Shown here piece after piece: positions 19,892-28,001 of a DNA stretch of 59,042 bases (position 1 is the first letter of the stretch; each line of letters starts with the position of its first letter). Source of the stretch: Lachnospiraceae bacterium. GTDB lineage: Bacteria; Bacillota; Clostridia; Lachnospirales; Lachnospiraceae. The DNA lies in the NCBI GenBank assembly GCA_017614155.1, contig JAGACK010000029.1:1-59042 (forward strand), in the 5' to 3' direction. The position numbers were made by a program, and so were the translations under genes. Under the pieces are notes generated by a model. That model had not been told where the DNA came from. It was given only the letters and a program-made list of their open reading frames with translations, and did no database searches.

Positions 19892-22243
19892 TCACTTTTC
19901 CTCACAGGCAGCATATATCTGCCCCAGTGCCAGCCCTCCGTCACCCGGCGGAACTTTTTCGTTCATATATACCTCATATCCTTTTTCATGCAGAGCAGGC
20001 ATGATCATCTGTATCAGCAAAGCGTTGGCAAAAACTCCTCCACCGAGCAAAACTCTTTTTATGCCCGTCTCTTTTCCTATCATATCCAGGCATCTGATCA
20101 CGATGTCCGCTACGGCAGAATGTATCCTTAAAGCAATCATCCCTTCATCGGAATCCGGCCCGCAAAGTCTTATCAGCTGAGCAAAAAGATCGACCGTATC
20201 AGCGATATACATATTACTTTCTTTTATGATGGGCGCACACATTCCTGTATCATCCGGTTTCCCTGATCTGTCCGCAGCCTCTTCAGCCCTTGCCTGAAGC
20301 CTTTCCGGGCATTCTCCCTCATAGGTGTTTGTTTTGCATATCCCAAGCAGCGCTGTGCAGGCATCAAAAAACCTTCCCGCAGATGAGGATCTGTGAATAT
20401 TTATCCCACAGCTGACAGCATTAAAAACAGCCTCGCATTTCTCCCCCCTGAAGGGATTTTCCTCCTGCTCTATAAGCCCCCTCGATATCGCTTCATAAAC
20501 ATAGCACATTGCAGCCTTTTCGGCATCATATGCGATACTGTCCCCTCCGAGGAGCCTGACATCAAGGAAATGTCCTGCTCTCCTGTATCCTCCCGTATCA
20601 TCCGGATCCAGGACCAGAAACTCTCCTCCCCATACGGTACCGTCATCCCCGTATCCTGTTCCGTCAAATGAAACTCCCAAAAACTTTCCCGAAAGTCCGT
20701 GTTCTGCCGCAACAGATAATAAATGCGCATAATGATGCTGTACCTTCAGCGGATCCTTTTGAATTATCTCCTGAAGCGAATAATATCCCGGATGCCTGTC
20801 TGCAGCAAACACCTCCGGCTTCAGGCCCAGCATCCTTTCAAGGGTCTTTGCGGCAAGGCTCCTGCTTTTGCGCGAACCGGTGTCCATCAGATCTCCGAAA
20901 TGTCCTCCCGGAAAGGCCATGTCGTCTCTCGCATAGGAAAAAACCGCCTTCAGATCTCCTCCCGCAGCAAAAATGTCTGCTTCGGCCTTTCTTCCGATTG
21001 TTACGGGTGCCGGCACCTGCCCTCTCGCCCTTCTTAATACCTGGACGATCTGTCTGTATCCCGTTTCAATGACCTGACAGACTGCATCATCAAGCGGGTT
21101 TATTATCCTCCTGTCATTTGCCAGTACTATATCACAGGCTCCCTCCTTCAGGAACAAAACCGCTTCCTCATCCCTGCTCTCCATCGGCTGGCCGTGTCTG
21201 TTCGCGCTGGTCATGACAAGCGGGATCCCGTCTTCAAGGAGAAGGATCTGTATCCCGTCACAGGGAAGCATGGCGCCTATCCTTGAGCTGTGATCGCATA
21301 TTCCCTCTGCCAGTTTCATTTTGCTGTTCTTCTTCAGGAGCACTATAGGTCTTTCGGGAGAAGAAAGCAGTTTCTCTTCCGTTTCCGAGACATGACAGTA
21401 TTCCCTGATATCACCGATCTCCGAAAACATCACCGCAAAAGGCTTGCTCTCCCGTTTTTTATACTCCCGAAGCCTGTATGAAGCGCCCTGCCTTAAAGCA
21501 TCAAAAACGAAATGGTAGCCCCCGGTATTCTTTACTGCGGCAGTCCGCCCATCCCGGATATAATCTATCGTAAGCTTCAGTGCCTCATTTCCCGAAGCTG
21601 CACGGATCACCTTCCCGTCCTTTCCCATAATAAAAGCCTTAAGCTTCGGTCCGCATTTATTACACGCAACTGTCTGGGCATGTCTTCTTTTTCCGGACGA
21701 TCTGTACTCAGCTGCACATTCATCGCACAGAGCAAATTCCTTCATGGATGTATTTTCCCTGTCATAAGGAATGTCTTCCATTATCGAAAATCTGGGGCCG
21801 CATGAAACACAGCTGATAAAAGGATGTCCGTACCTTCTGTTTGACGGATCCAGCATTTCCCTTCTGCAGTCTTCACAGATTCCCATATCCGGTGGAATGA
21901 ACCTGATCCTTTCAGACCCGCCTCCGCTTTTTTCTATGCAGAATTCCTTCCCCGGATCTGCTTCTTTTTCAAAATCCTCCTTTGATATCTCACATACATC
22001 TACATCATCAACTCTGGCACCGCAAAGTTCCGGATCATTGCCTTTAATACAGGAAAGGCGCCTTATCAGGGCGCCTGCCGTTTCTTTATCGGTATGTACA
22101 TATATGCCGGCTGAAGCGCCCGCGTTTTTCACGGAACCCTTTATGCCCAGCTTCCTGCAGAATTCCAGAACAAACGGCCTGAATCCGACTCCCTGTACCA
22201 GGCCATATACGGTCAGTCTGTAATAAGAGCTCTCCTGTTCCAT
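19892..22243 (-). CDS. hypF: Carbamoyltransferase HypF
   Basis: HypF makes the carbamoyl group, from carbamoyl phosphate and ATP, that HypE turns into cyanide. 783 residues, normal length. In order: acylphosphatase domain (VQGVGFRPFV near residues 15-24), two C-x2-C zinc fingers (CEDC/CVSC and CDEC/CNKC, about residues 115-195), a YrdC-like domain, and the Kae1-like domain with VQHHYAHL, FDGTGYGDDGTVWGGE and LGGGVFAN. The start overlaps the last base of the echF stop, so it is tightly linked to the hydrogenase genes. Confidence 0.97.
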   Translation of the reverse strand: MEQESSYYRLTVYGLVQGVGFRPFVLEFCRKLGIKGSVKNAGASAGIYVHTDKETAGALIRRLSCIKGNDPELCGARVDDVDVCEISKEDFEKEADPGKEFCIEKSGGGSERIRFIPPDMGICEDCRREMLDPSNRRYGHPFISCVSCGPRFSIMEDIPYDRENTSMKEFALCDECAAEYRSSGKRRHAQTVACNKCGPKLKAFIMGKDGKVIRAASGNEALKLTIDYIRDGRTAAVKNTGGYHFVFDALRQGASYRLREYKKRESKPFAVMFSEIGDIREYCHVSETEEKLLSSPERPIVLLKKNSKMKLAEGICDHSSRIGAMLPCDGIQILLLEDGIPLVMTSANRHGQPMESRDEEAVLFLKEGACDIVLANDRRIINPLDDAVCQVIETGYRQIVQVLRRARGQVPAPVTIGRKAEADIFAAGGDLKAVFSYARDDMAFPGGHFGDLMDTGSRKSRSLAAKTLERMLGLKPEVFAADRHPGYYSLQEIIQKDPLKVQHHYAHLLSVAAEHGLSGKFLGVSFDGTGYGDDGTVWGGEFLVLDPDDTGGYRRAGHFLDVRLLGGDSIAYDAEKAAMCYVYEAISRGLIEQEENPFRGEKCEAVFNAVSCGINIHRSSSAGRFFDACTALLGICKTNTYEGECPERLQARAEEAADRSGKPDDTGMCAPIIKESNMYIADTVDLFAQLIRLCGPDSDEGMIALRIHSAVADIVIRCLDMIGKETGIKRVLLGGGVFANALLIQMIMPALHEKGYEVYMNEKVPPGDGGLALGQIYAACEEK

Positions 22244-22704
22244 CAGTCCTTTTTTTCCTCCGCCGGCTTTGACTCTCCGGCTGCCTTTGCTGCCATGGCC
22301 GCTTTTGCCTCAGCCGCCTTCCTTGCAGCTTCCTTTCTTTTTTCCTCCTCGGCAGCAAGGACTTCAGGTGATTTGGTAAAAGTTTCCTCCTTCTTTTCGG
22401 GTCCGGGTGTCTGATATCCCTTCTCCATGAAAAGGCACTTCTTCGGGCATTTTAAAACACAATAGCCGCAGGCTATGCAGTCAAACCTGTCTATTGTCCA
22501 TGTCCCGGCATTCCTGTCCACCTTCAGCGCACCGTTCGGGCAGGCCCTTGCACACATCCCGCAGGAAATACACTCATCAATACTTATCGTCACATGTCCC
22601 CTGCTGCCATCCGGGTAGACAGGCTTTTCCAAAGGATATTTTTTTGTAGCGGGCTTCATGAAAAGATTCTTCAGAGCCTGCGGCGCATATTTCATCAAAG
22701 CCAT
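22243..22704 (-). CDS. echF: Ech hydrogenase subunit F, 2[4Fe-4S] ferredoxin-like
   Basis: Electron-entry subunit of the Ech hydrogenase, probably taking electrons from soluble ferredoxin. Two [4Fe-4S] motifs: Cys45/48/51/55 (CISCGMCARAC) and Cys76/79/82/86 (CIACGYCVLKC), as in NuoI-type subunits. The N-terminal 40 residues are membrane-proximal and basic. Unusual is the tail from about residue 105 to 153, rich in Ala, Lys and Glu and likely helical or disordered, which ordinary EchF lacks as far as I know. Last subunit gene, between echE and hypF. Confidence 0.92.
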   Translation of the reverse strand: MALMKYAPQALKNLFMKPATKKYPLEKPVYPDGSRGHVTISIDECISCGMCARACPNGALKVDRNAGTWTIDRFDCIACGYCVLKCPKKCLFMEKGYQTPGPEKKEETFTKSPEVLAAEEEKRKEAARKAAEAKAAMAAKAAGESKPAEEKKD

Positions 22705-22725
22705 AACGGATCTCCTTACCTTTTC

Positions 22726-23808
22726 TTATCTCTCAGTGCAGCTGATACAGGGATCTATCGTCAATACCAGAAGACCCACATCGGCAATCTCTGAACTCTT
22801 GAGCATCTCGCACAGAGCCGGTATGTTTGCAAAGGTAGGAGTTCTGATCCTCATCCTGTCAAGCAGAGGCTTCCCGGAAGCCTTCACATAATAAAAGGCC
22901 TCTCCCCTGGGCTGCTCCACCCTCATGAAGTATTCCCCGTCTGGATTCCCCTTGACGGGAACCTCAATTTCTTTTTCTTCGGGTATCTTTCCTATGGCTT
23001 CCCTTATCAGCTTTATGGATTGAAAGAGTTCCATCATCCTGATAAAGCATCGTGCATAACAATCGCCGTCATTACTCACTATCGGGATAAAAGAAAGCTC
23101 ATTATATGCGGCATATCCGAGCATCCTCATGTCTACCCTGACACCGCTGGCCCTTGCAAAGGGACCCACGGCGCCCAGCTCGTTGATCTGTTCTTTTGAA
23201 AGGACACCCACTCCTTTAAGCCTGGAGAGAACAGTCCTGTCCTCAAAAAAGACAGACCTTATAACCCTCAGTTCATCATCTGCCTCGTCAAGGGTCCTCA
23301 GAATCTCCTCCAGTTTTTCCTTTTCGATATCCTTTGTGACTCCGCCCACCTTGTTCACGGAGAATATAAGCCTGCCACCCGCTGTAAGTTCATGAAGATC
23401 CAGGATCTTTTCCCTGATCCTCCAGCACTGGTAAAAAAGGTTTTCATATCCAAACCCATCCGCCAGCAGTCCCAGCCATAGCAGGTGGGAATGCATTCTT
23501 GAAAGTTCTGCCCAGATGGTGCGCAGGAATCTGGCCCGTCTTGGCACCTCCACACCGAATATATGCTCTACTGACTCACAATATCCCATACCATGCTGAA
23601 AACTGCATATCCCACAGGTCCTTTCGGCAACATATACCATCTGATTGAAATCCTTTTTTTCCGCAAGGCTTTCCAGACCCCTGTGGACAAAACCTATCGA
23701 TGGTATGGCCTCGACCACCTTCTCATCTTCAACCACCAGATCTATATGGATCGGTTCCGGAAGCACCGGATGCTGCGGGCCGAAAGGTATCACGCTTCTC
23801 TTACCCAT
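22726..23808 (-). CDS. echE: Ech [NiFe] hydrogenase large subunit
   Basis: Catalytic subunit holding the Ni-Fe centre. The four Cys ligands are in place: Cys65/Cys68 (RTCGIC) and Cys354/Cys357 (DPCISC), which separates it from NuoD, where they are lost. The protein stops at DPCISCTER, so there is no C-terminal extension to be cut off. 360 residues, typical of group 4 Ech enzymes. Known of the family: several Ech/Coo large subunits also lack the extension and need no endopeptidase. It is six bases after echD. No HycI/HyaD-type protease gene is in the window, which fits. Confidence 0.96.
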   Translation of the reverse strand: MGKRSVIPFGPQHPVLPEPIHIDLVVEDEKVVEAIPSIGFVHRGLESLAEKKDFNQMVYVAERTCGICSFQHGMGYCESVEHIFGVEVPRRARFLRTIWAELSRMHSHLLWLGLLADGFGYENLFYQCWRIREKILDLHELTAGGRLIFSVNKVGGVTKDIEKEKLEEILRTLDEADDELRVIRSVFFEDRTVLSRLKGVGVLSKEQINELGAVGPFARASGVRVDMRMLGYAAYNELSFIPIVSNDGDCYARCFIRMMELFQSIKLIREAIGKIPEEKEIEVPVKGNPDGEYFMRVEQPRGEAFYYVKASGKPLLDRMRIRTPTFANIPALCEMLKSSEIADVGLLVLTIDPCISCTER

Positions 23809-23814
23809 GTCTTT

Positions 23815-24189
23815 TCACTCTGCCTCCGTTTCTTTCTTTCCGAATGGTGTCTTCTGCCTGATCCTGTACAGCCTGTCGTTCAGATCGGTATCTATCAGCA
23901 TGATCCTGGCACCAAACAGCTCTTTCATCTCATTTTCATAAAAAACCGCTGCCGGTATAATCTGCGTTATGCTGGGGATCTCTTCCCCGGTATCGGCCAC
24001 AATGCGCAGGGTATGAAGAGCATAGTTTTCATAGTCCGAAAATGAATAGCTCAGTTCAAGCTTTCCATCTATAAGCGCTGCATTTGCCTGTGAAAAACGG
24101 AATCCGCTCTTTTTAAGCTCAAGCACTCTTTTTAACAGATCCGAAACAGTTATGACCTCCAATTCATTATCCGGGATCTTTACATCCAT
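23815..24189 (-). CDS. echD: Ech hydrogenase subunit D, NuoC-like
   Basis: A 124-residue protein resembling the 30-kDa NuoC subunit of complex I, present in all Ech enzymes as a structural link next to the large subunit. Visible: ALHTLRIVADTGEEIPSITQIIPAAVFYENEMKELFGARI, matching the NuoC pattern of a Trp/Phe-rich E-x-E-DLFG-type motif (NEMKELFGA near residues 85-93). It lies between echC and echE with gaps of three and six bases. Confidence 0.9.
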   Translation of the reverse strand: MDVKIPDNELEVITVSDLLKRVLELKKSGFRFSQANAALIDGKLELSYSFSDYENYALHTLRIVADTGEEIPSITQIIPAAVFYENEMKELFGARIMLIDTDLNDRLYRIRQKTPFGKKETEAE

Positions 24190-24192
24190 GTC

Positions 24193-24648
24193 TTATCCTC
24201 TCCTCTTTTTTTCCTTTACCATTGCCTTGTAATCATCGGATCTTTTCTGAAAGAGTTCCACTGCCTGTATGATACCGTCTATGATCGCCTGGGGTCTTGC
24301 CGCGCACCCCGGTACATATATATCAACAGGCACTGTGGTGTCGGCTCCTCCCAGAATGTTGTAGCATTCCTTGAAGATCCCTCCCGTGCAGGCACATACT
24401 CCCACTGCCACAACCACCTTTGGATTCGGCATCTGATCATAAAGCTGCTTTACCGTCGCCTGATTCTGGGAGTTGATTCCACCGGTGATCAAAAAAATAT
24501 CCGCCTGCATCGGGTCCCCCGTATTCATCACACCCAGCCTTTCGGCATCATAAACGGGTGTCAGACAGGCAAGAACCTCTATGTCGCAGCCGTTGCAGCT
24601 CGAACCGTCATAATGAAGCAGCCAGGGCGATCTGGTTATATTTGCCAT
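24193..24648 (-). CDS. echC: Ech hydrogenase small subunit
   Basis: The NuoB-like small subunit that holds the proximal [4Fe-4S] cluster. Cys18 and Cys21 (GSSCNGCDIE), Cys85 (VGVCACTGG) and Cys115 (VPGCAARP) form the expected ligand set; a basic tail follows residue 135. The 151-residue length fits EchC. It is 20 bases downstream of echB and upstream of echD. Confidence 0.95.
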   Translation of the reverse strand: MANITRSPWLLHYDGSSCNGCDIEVLACLTPVYDAERLGVMNTGDPMQADIFLITGGINSQNQATVKQLYDQMPNPKVVVAVGVCACTGGIFKECYNILGGADTTVPVDIYVPGCAARPQAIIDGIIQAVELFQKRSDDYKAMVKEKKRRG

Positions 24649-24668
24649 TTTCTCCTCCAGTCAGATTT

Positions 24669-25535
24669 TTATCTAATTACCATCAGGATAACAAGATTTA
24701 CTCCCGCAGTAAAAAAAGTAACTATCCAGGTGATTACGAGCATATCCTGCCACTTCATCCTTGCGCAGCAGTTGTCGATCAGTATCTCGAGAAAATACAC
24801 CAGCAGAAATACAGCCAGTGAAATGACAAGACCCGTGATGCTCCCGTTTACGAAAAACAGGCAGATCACTCCCATCAGAAATACATTCTCATACCATTCC
24901 GTTATCTGGAACAGAGCCAGATTCTTTGAACCCATTTCCGTAGTGATCCCCTTTACCAGCTCCTGATGCATATGATGCGATGTGCTTGTATCAAAAGGCG
25001 ATTTTCTCATCTTAATGGTGAGTATGAATACGAACGCCACGAAAAAACCCGGCAATCTGAAAATATAACTGGTCCCGGTGGATGCTATCTCATTGACATT
25101 GAAGCTTCCTGCCGCCAGATAAAATCCCACACAGGTCAAAAGCACCGCCGGCTCATAAGTCATCATCTGTATGAGTTCTCTCTGCGCCCCGATGGATGAA
25201 TACGGGGAACTGGTTATGACTCCGGCAAAATACAAAAATGTCGCCGCTGTGGAAAGAACGAAGAAACACATCAGGATATCGCTTCCCGAGAAAAACATCA
25301 CTCCGGTCACGAGCATCAGTACAAAATAGGTCAGCAGCAGAAATGTCTGCGATGAATCGACCGAGATCGTTTCCTTATTGAACAGCTTTACTATGTCGTA
25401 GAAAGGCTGAAGCAAAGGCGGTCCCACTCTCCTTTGCATCCTTGCAGATATCTTTCTGTCAACCCCGTCAAGGAAACCTCCGACAAAAGGCGCCAGCACT
25501 ATGTAAGCGATCGCATAAACTATGCCCATGTTCAT
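24669..25535 (-). CDS. echB: Ech hydrogenase subunit B, NuoH-like membrane protein
   Basis: Membrane subunit that couples the catalytic module to ion pumping. The start at 25535 (MNMGIVYAIAYIVLAPF) follows GGAGG and overlaps the echA stop as ATGA, giving 288 residues; a longer frame upstream is not needed. About eight membrane helices are visible, with the NuoH-type loop ARMQRRVGPPLLQPFYDIVKLF after the first one and a second conserved loop near KMRKSPFDTSTSHH. Identity is clear from sequence and position. Confidence 0.95.
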   Translation of the reverse strand: MNMGIVYAIAYIVLAPFVGGFLDGVDRKISARMQRRVGPPLLQPFYDIVKLFNKETISVDSSQTFLLLTYFVLMLVTGVMFFSGSDILMCFFVLSTAATFLYFAGVITSSPYSSIGAQRELIQMMTYEPAVLLTCVGFYLAAGSFNVNEIASTGTSYIFRLPGFFVAFVFILTIKMRKSPFDTSTSHHMHQELVKGITTEMGSKNLALFQITEWYENVFLMGVICLFFVNGSITGLVISLAVFLLVYFLEILIDNCCARMKWQDMLVITWIVTFFTAGVNLVILMVIR

Positions 25536-27457
25536 ATCCTGACACCTCCGATTATCATACTCATCATGACCACAAGCACCGCTGCTGCAAAGAACTGGCT
25601 CGGCCCCATCAGTTTTCTCTGACCTATCCATTTATGAAAATAAAAATTCGACATCCACAGGGTCTTCTGCTCACCGAAGGAATCAATAAATTTCATATTG
25701 TTTCCCGCATTTACTCCGTTCATGTAAGACAAAACATATGTCTTTCGCATTTTTCTGCTGTAAAGAAAAGCCAAAAGCGGAACTGCAAACACCAGCCCTA
25801 TGATCACCACCAGCGTCAGAAGTATCTGCGTCGGAAGAACATCACTGTAAAAGCCGAACATCTCCTCTATCAGGGGATTTACATACACATGGGAAAGCAG
25901 AGGGAACAGCAGGCACAGGGTTATCATCAGAACAGCATGTATCCACAGGGAGATCAGTTCATTTTTCTTTGTGATATCCCTGAACTGCGTTTCCTTCAGA
26001 TGGCTTGCGCTTATTATCTTGCCCATCCACTTTGTCCAGTAAAATGATGTTGTTGCCGAACCGAGACAGATGAAAAACACCATGATGATATTTCCCTCAT
26101 TCACGGATGCTTTTAGCGCTGACCATTTTGAGATCAGCATCCCGAACGGCGCAAGGAACATGCCCGCTATGCCTATGAACATAAAGAACGCCAGTCTCGG
26201 CAGGATATACAGCAGGCCGTGCATATCCTCTATATCCCTGGAGTGCAGGCAGTTTTCGGTAGCGCCCACATCCTGAAAAAGCAGAGATTTTGAGATGGCA
26301 TGGAAAAGCATCAGGAAGATCCCGGCCCATATGGTCTCACTCCTGCCCATTCCCGCACAGGCGACCATCAGTCCGAGGTTTGAAATGGTTGAAAATGCCA
26401 GAACCTTTTTTCCGTCGCTCTGAGCTATAGCCATAAATGAAGTTATCAGGAAAGTGAAGCCTCCTATGAAGGCTATCATATTTCCTGTGGTAGTCTTTGC
26501 CATAGCCGGGGATAATCTGAAAAGGATGTATATGCCGGCCTTTACCATGGTTGCACTGTGAAGCAGGGCCGACGAAGGAGTCGGGGCAACCATCGCTCCG
26601 ATGAGCCAGGTTGAAAACGGCATCTGCGCGGCCTTTGTAAGAGCTGCAAAAGCGATCAGGGCTATCGGTATGGTCGCAGCTGCCACACCTCCTGTTCCCA
26701 GGCCGATGAGCTCATGCAGCGAGACCGTGCCGGAATAGAATCCCATATAAACGATGCCTATAGCCAGAGCCGTTCCTCCCAAAAGGTTCATCCACAAGGC
26801 CCTGAATGAATTGGATATAGCCACAGGCTCGTGTGTATATCCGATCAGCAGGAAAGAACAGACGCTTGTAAGCTCCCAGAAAAAGTCTATCCAAAGCAGA
26901 TTGTCCGAAAGGACAAATCCATACATCGCGCCCAAAAACACAAAAAGAAGGGTGAAAAAATAATACCTTCTGTCCCTTAAGTGCCTGTGATGATGATGAT
27001 ATCCATGCATATATCCTACAGCGTATACTATAATGAGCGAACCGATGATACCTATGATCAGGCACATCAGCATGGAAAGATGATCTATTCTTATCCTTGC
27101 CGTTTCCTTCAGTCCCGGACCGAAAAGCTCAAACCATACTATGAGTCCGGTCGGTCCTATGGAAAGAAGGCTGATCCAGTATTTTCTGTGCCTGAAACTC
27201 AGAACGGTTATGTATATGGCAAGTATTATCTCCAGTATGAGTATCACACGGTCTGCCGTATGTGTCTCATAATAGATCTCCGTTACGGCCGCTCCCTGCG
27301 AACACCACTGCACAAAGAGCAAGCCCGTAACAGCCATGATAATCACTGAACTGATATATGACATCCCGTTCCTGAGCTTGTTGATCCTCGTACAATAACT
27401 CAGCACTGCCGAAACGAACGGAAATATAATCAAAAACGGAACCGTGAATGATGCCAT
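25532..27457 (-). CDS. echA: Ech hydrogenase subunit A, antiporter-like ion pump
   Basis: NuoL/MrpA-type subunit that forms the ion path. The start at 27457 (MASFTVPFLIIFPFV) follows AAGGAG and gives 641 residues with some fifteen membrane segments. The family signature FFWELTSVCSFLLIGYT holds the conserved helix-5 Glu, and LTKAAQMPFSTWLIGAMVAPTPSSALLHSATM holds the key Lys and the discontinuous helix. The C-terminal part resembles the lateral helix region. First gene of the ech operon. NuoL of complex I and Mrp were rejected because the adjacent genes carry Ni-Fe ligands and no NADH module. Confidence 0.95.
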   Translation of the reverse strand: MASFTVPFLIIFPFVSAVLSYCTRINKLRNGMSYISSVIIMAVTGLLFVQWCSQGAAVTEIYYETHTADRVILILEIILAIYITVLSFRHRKYWISLLSIGPTGLIVWFELFGPGLKETARIRIDHLSMLMCLIIGIIGSLIIVYAVGYMHGYHHHHRHLRDRRYYFFTLLFVFLGAMYGFVLSDNLLWIDFFWELTSVCSFLLIGYTHEPVAISNSFRALWMNLLGGTALAIGIVYMGFYSGTVSLHELIGLGTGGVAAATIPIALIAFAALTKAAQMPFSTWLIGAMVAPTPSSALLHSATMVKAGIYILFRLSPAMAKTTTGNMIAFIGGFTFLITSFMAIAQSDGKKVLAFSTISNLGLMVACAGMGRSETIWAGIFLMLFHAISKSLLFQDVGATENCLHSRDIEDMHGLLYILPRLAFFMFIGIAGMFLAPFGMLISKWSALKASVNEGNIIMVFFICLGSATTSFYWTKWMGKIISASHLKETQFRDITKKNELISLWIHAVLMITLCLLFPLLSHVYVNPLIEEMFGFYSDVLPTQILLTLVVIIGLVFAVPLLAFLYSRKMRKTYVLSYMNGVNAGNNMKFIDSFGEQKTLWMSNFYFHKWIGQRKLMGPSQFFAAAVLVVMMSMIIGGVRI

Positions 27458-27496
27458 GTTCTTCTCCTTAAAGATCCCTGAAATTCTCTGATGAAC

Positions 27497-27533
27497 AGTA
27501 TACCACATTTTTTTATAATGTTATAATAAAACC
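27497..27533. promoter_or_regulatory. Divergent promoter region echA / hypA
   Basis: Minus strand: an extended -10 TGG-TATACT (27497-27502) with a poor -35 would start echA transcription about 33 bases before its ATG. Plus strand: two perfect TATAAT hexamers, at 27514-27519 and 27522-27527, end only 14 and 6 bases before the hypA ATG, so hypA mRNA would be leaderless or nearly so. Confidence 0.5.
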
Positions 27534-27878
27534 ATGCATGAAATGAGTTTTGTCGCAGCGATCATGGACACTGTCCTGGAAGAATCCGAAAAAAAGGGAC
27601 TGAAGAGTATACGCTGCATAAAAATCAGTGTTGGCGCCATGACCGGTGCCCTCCCGGAATATCTTGAAAAGTATTTCAAAGAGGCCTCAAAAGGAACCAT
27701 ACTCCAAAATTCCGCCCTTGAAATAAAGACTGTCCCTGTTGAGGCAGAGTGCTGTGACTGCGGAAAAGTCTATGCTCCGGAAAGATCAAACGGGTACAGA
27801 TGCCCTGAATGCGGGAGTGGCCAGGGCCGCGTGATTCGCGGACGGGACATCATAGTGGATACGATAATCTGTGACTGA
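27534..27878 (+). CDS. hypA: Hydrogenase nickel incorporation protein HypA
   Basis: HypA delivers nickel to the large subunit, usually with HypB. 114 residues beginning MHEMSF, with His2 as the nickel ligand, and two C-x2-C pairs for structural zinc (Cys73/Cys76 and Cys90/Cys93). It is divergent from echA and the only hyp gene on the plus strand. The start at 27534 is fixed by the conserved MHE N-terminus, although no Shine-Dalgarno sequence precedes it. The partner GTPase gene hypB is not in the window. Confidence 0.95.
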   Translation: MHEMSFVAAIMDTVLEESEKKGLKSIRCIKISVGAMTGALPEYLEKYFKEASKGTILQNSALEIKTVPVEAECCDCGKVYAPERSNGYRCPECGSGQGRVIRGRDIIVDTIICD

Positions 27879-28001
27879 CATGCCCTGTTTTTCTTTCAAG
27901 CATTAAAAAAAAGTGTTACACTGTTTATCAGACATCTGCTAAAAAGATTTTCATATTTTCGTTTACTGTGATTCATATGGGGGATGAAAGGAAGGTATCC
28001 T

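Noticed and set aside
25532-27457. echA as part of complex I or an Mrp antiporter
   Set aside because: The adjacent large subunit keeps all four Ni-Fe cysteines and hyp genes follow; no NADH or Mrp genes are present.
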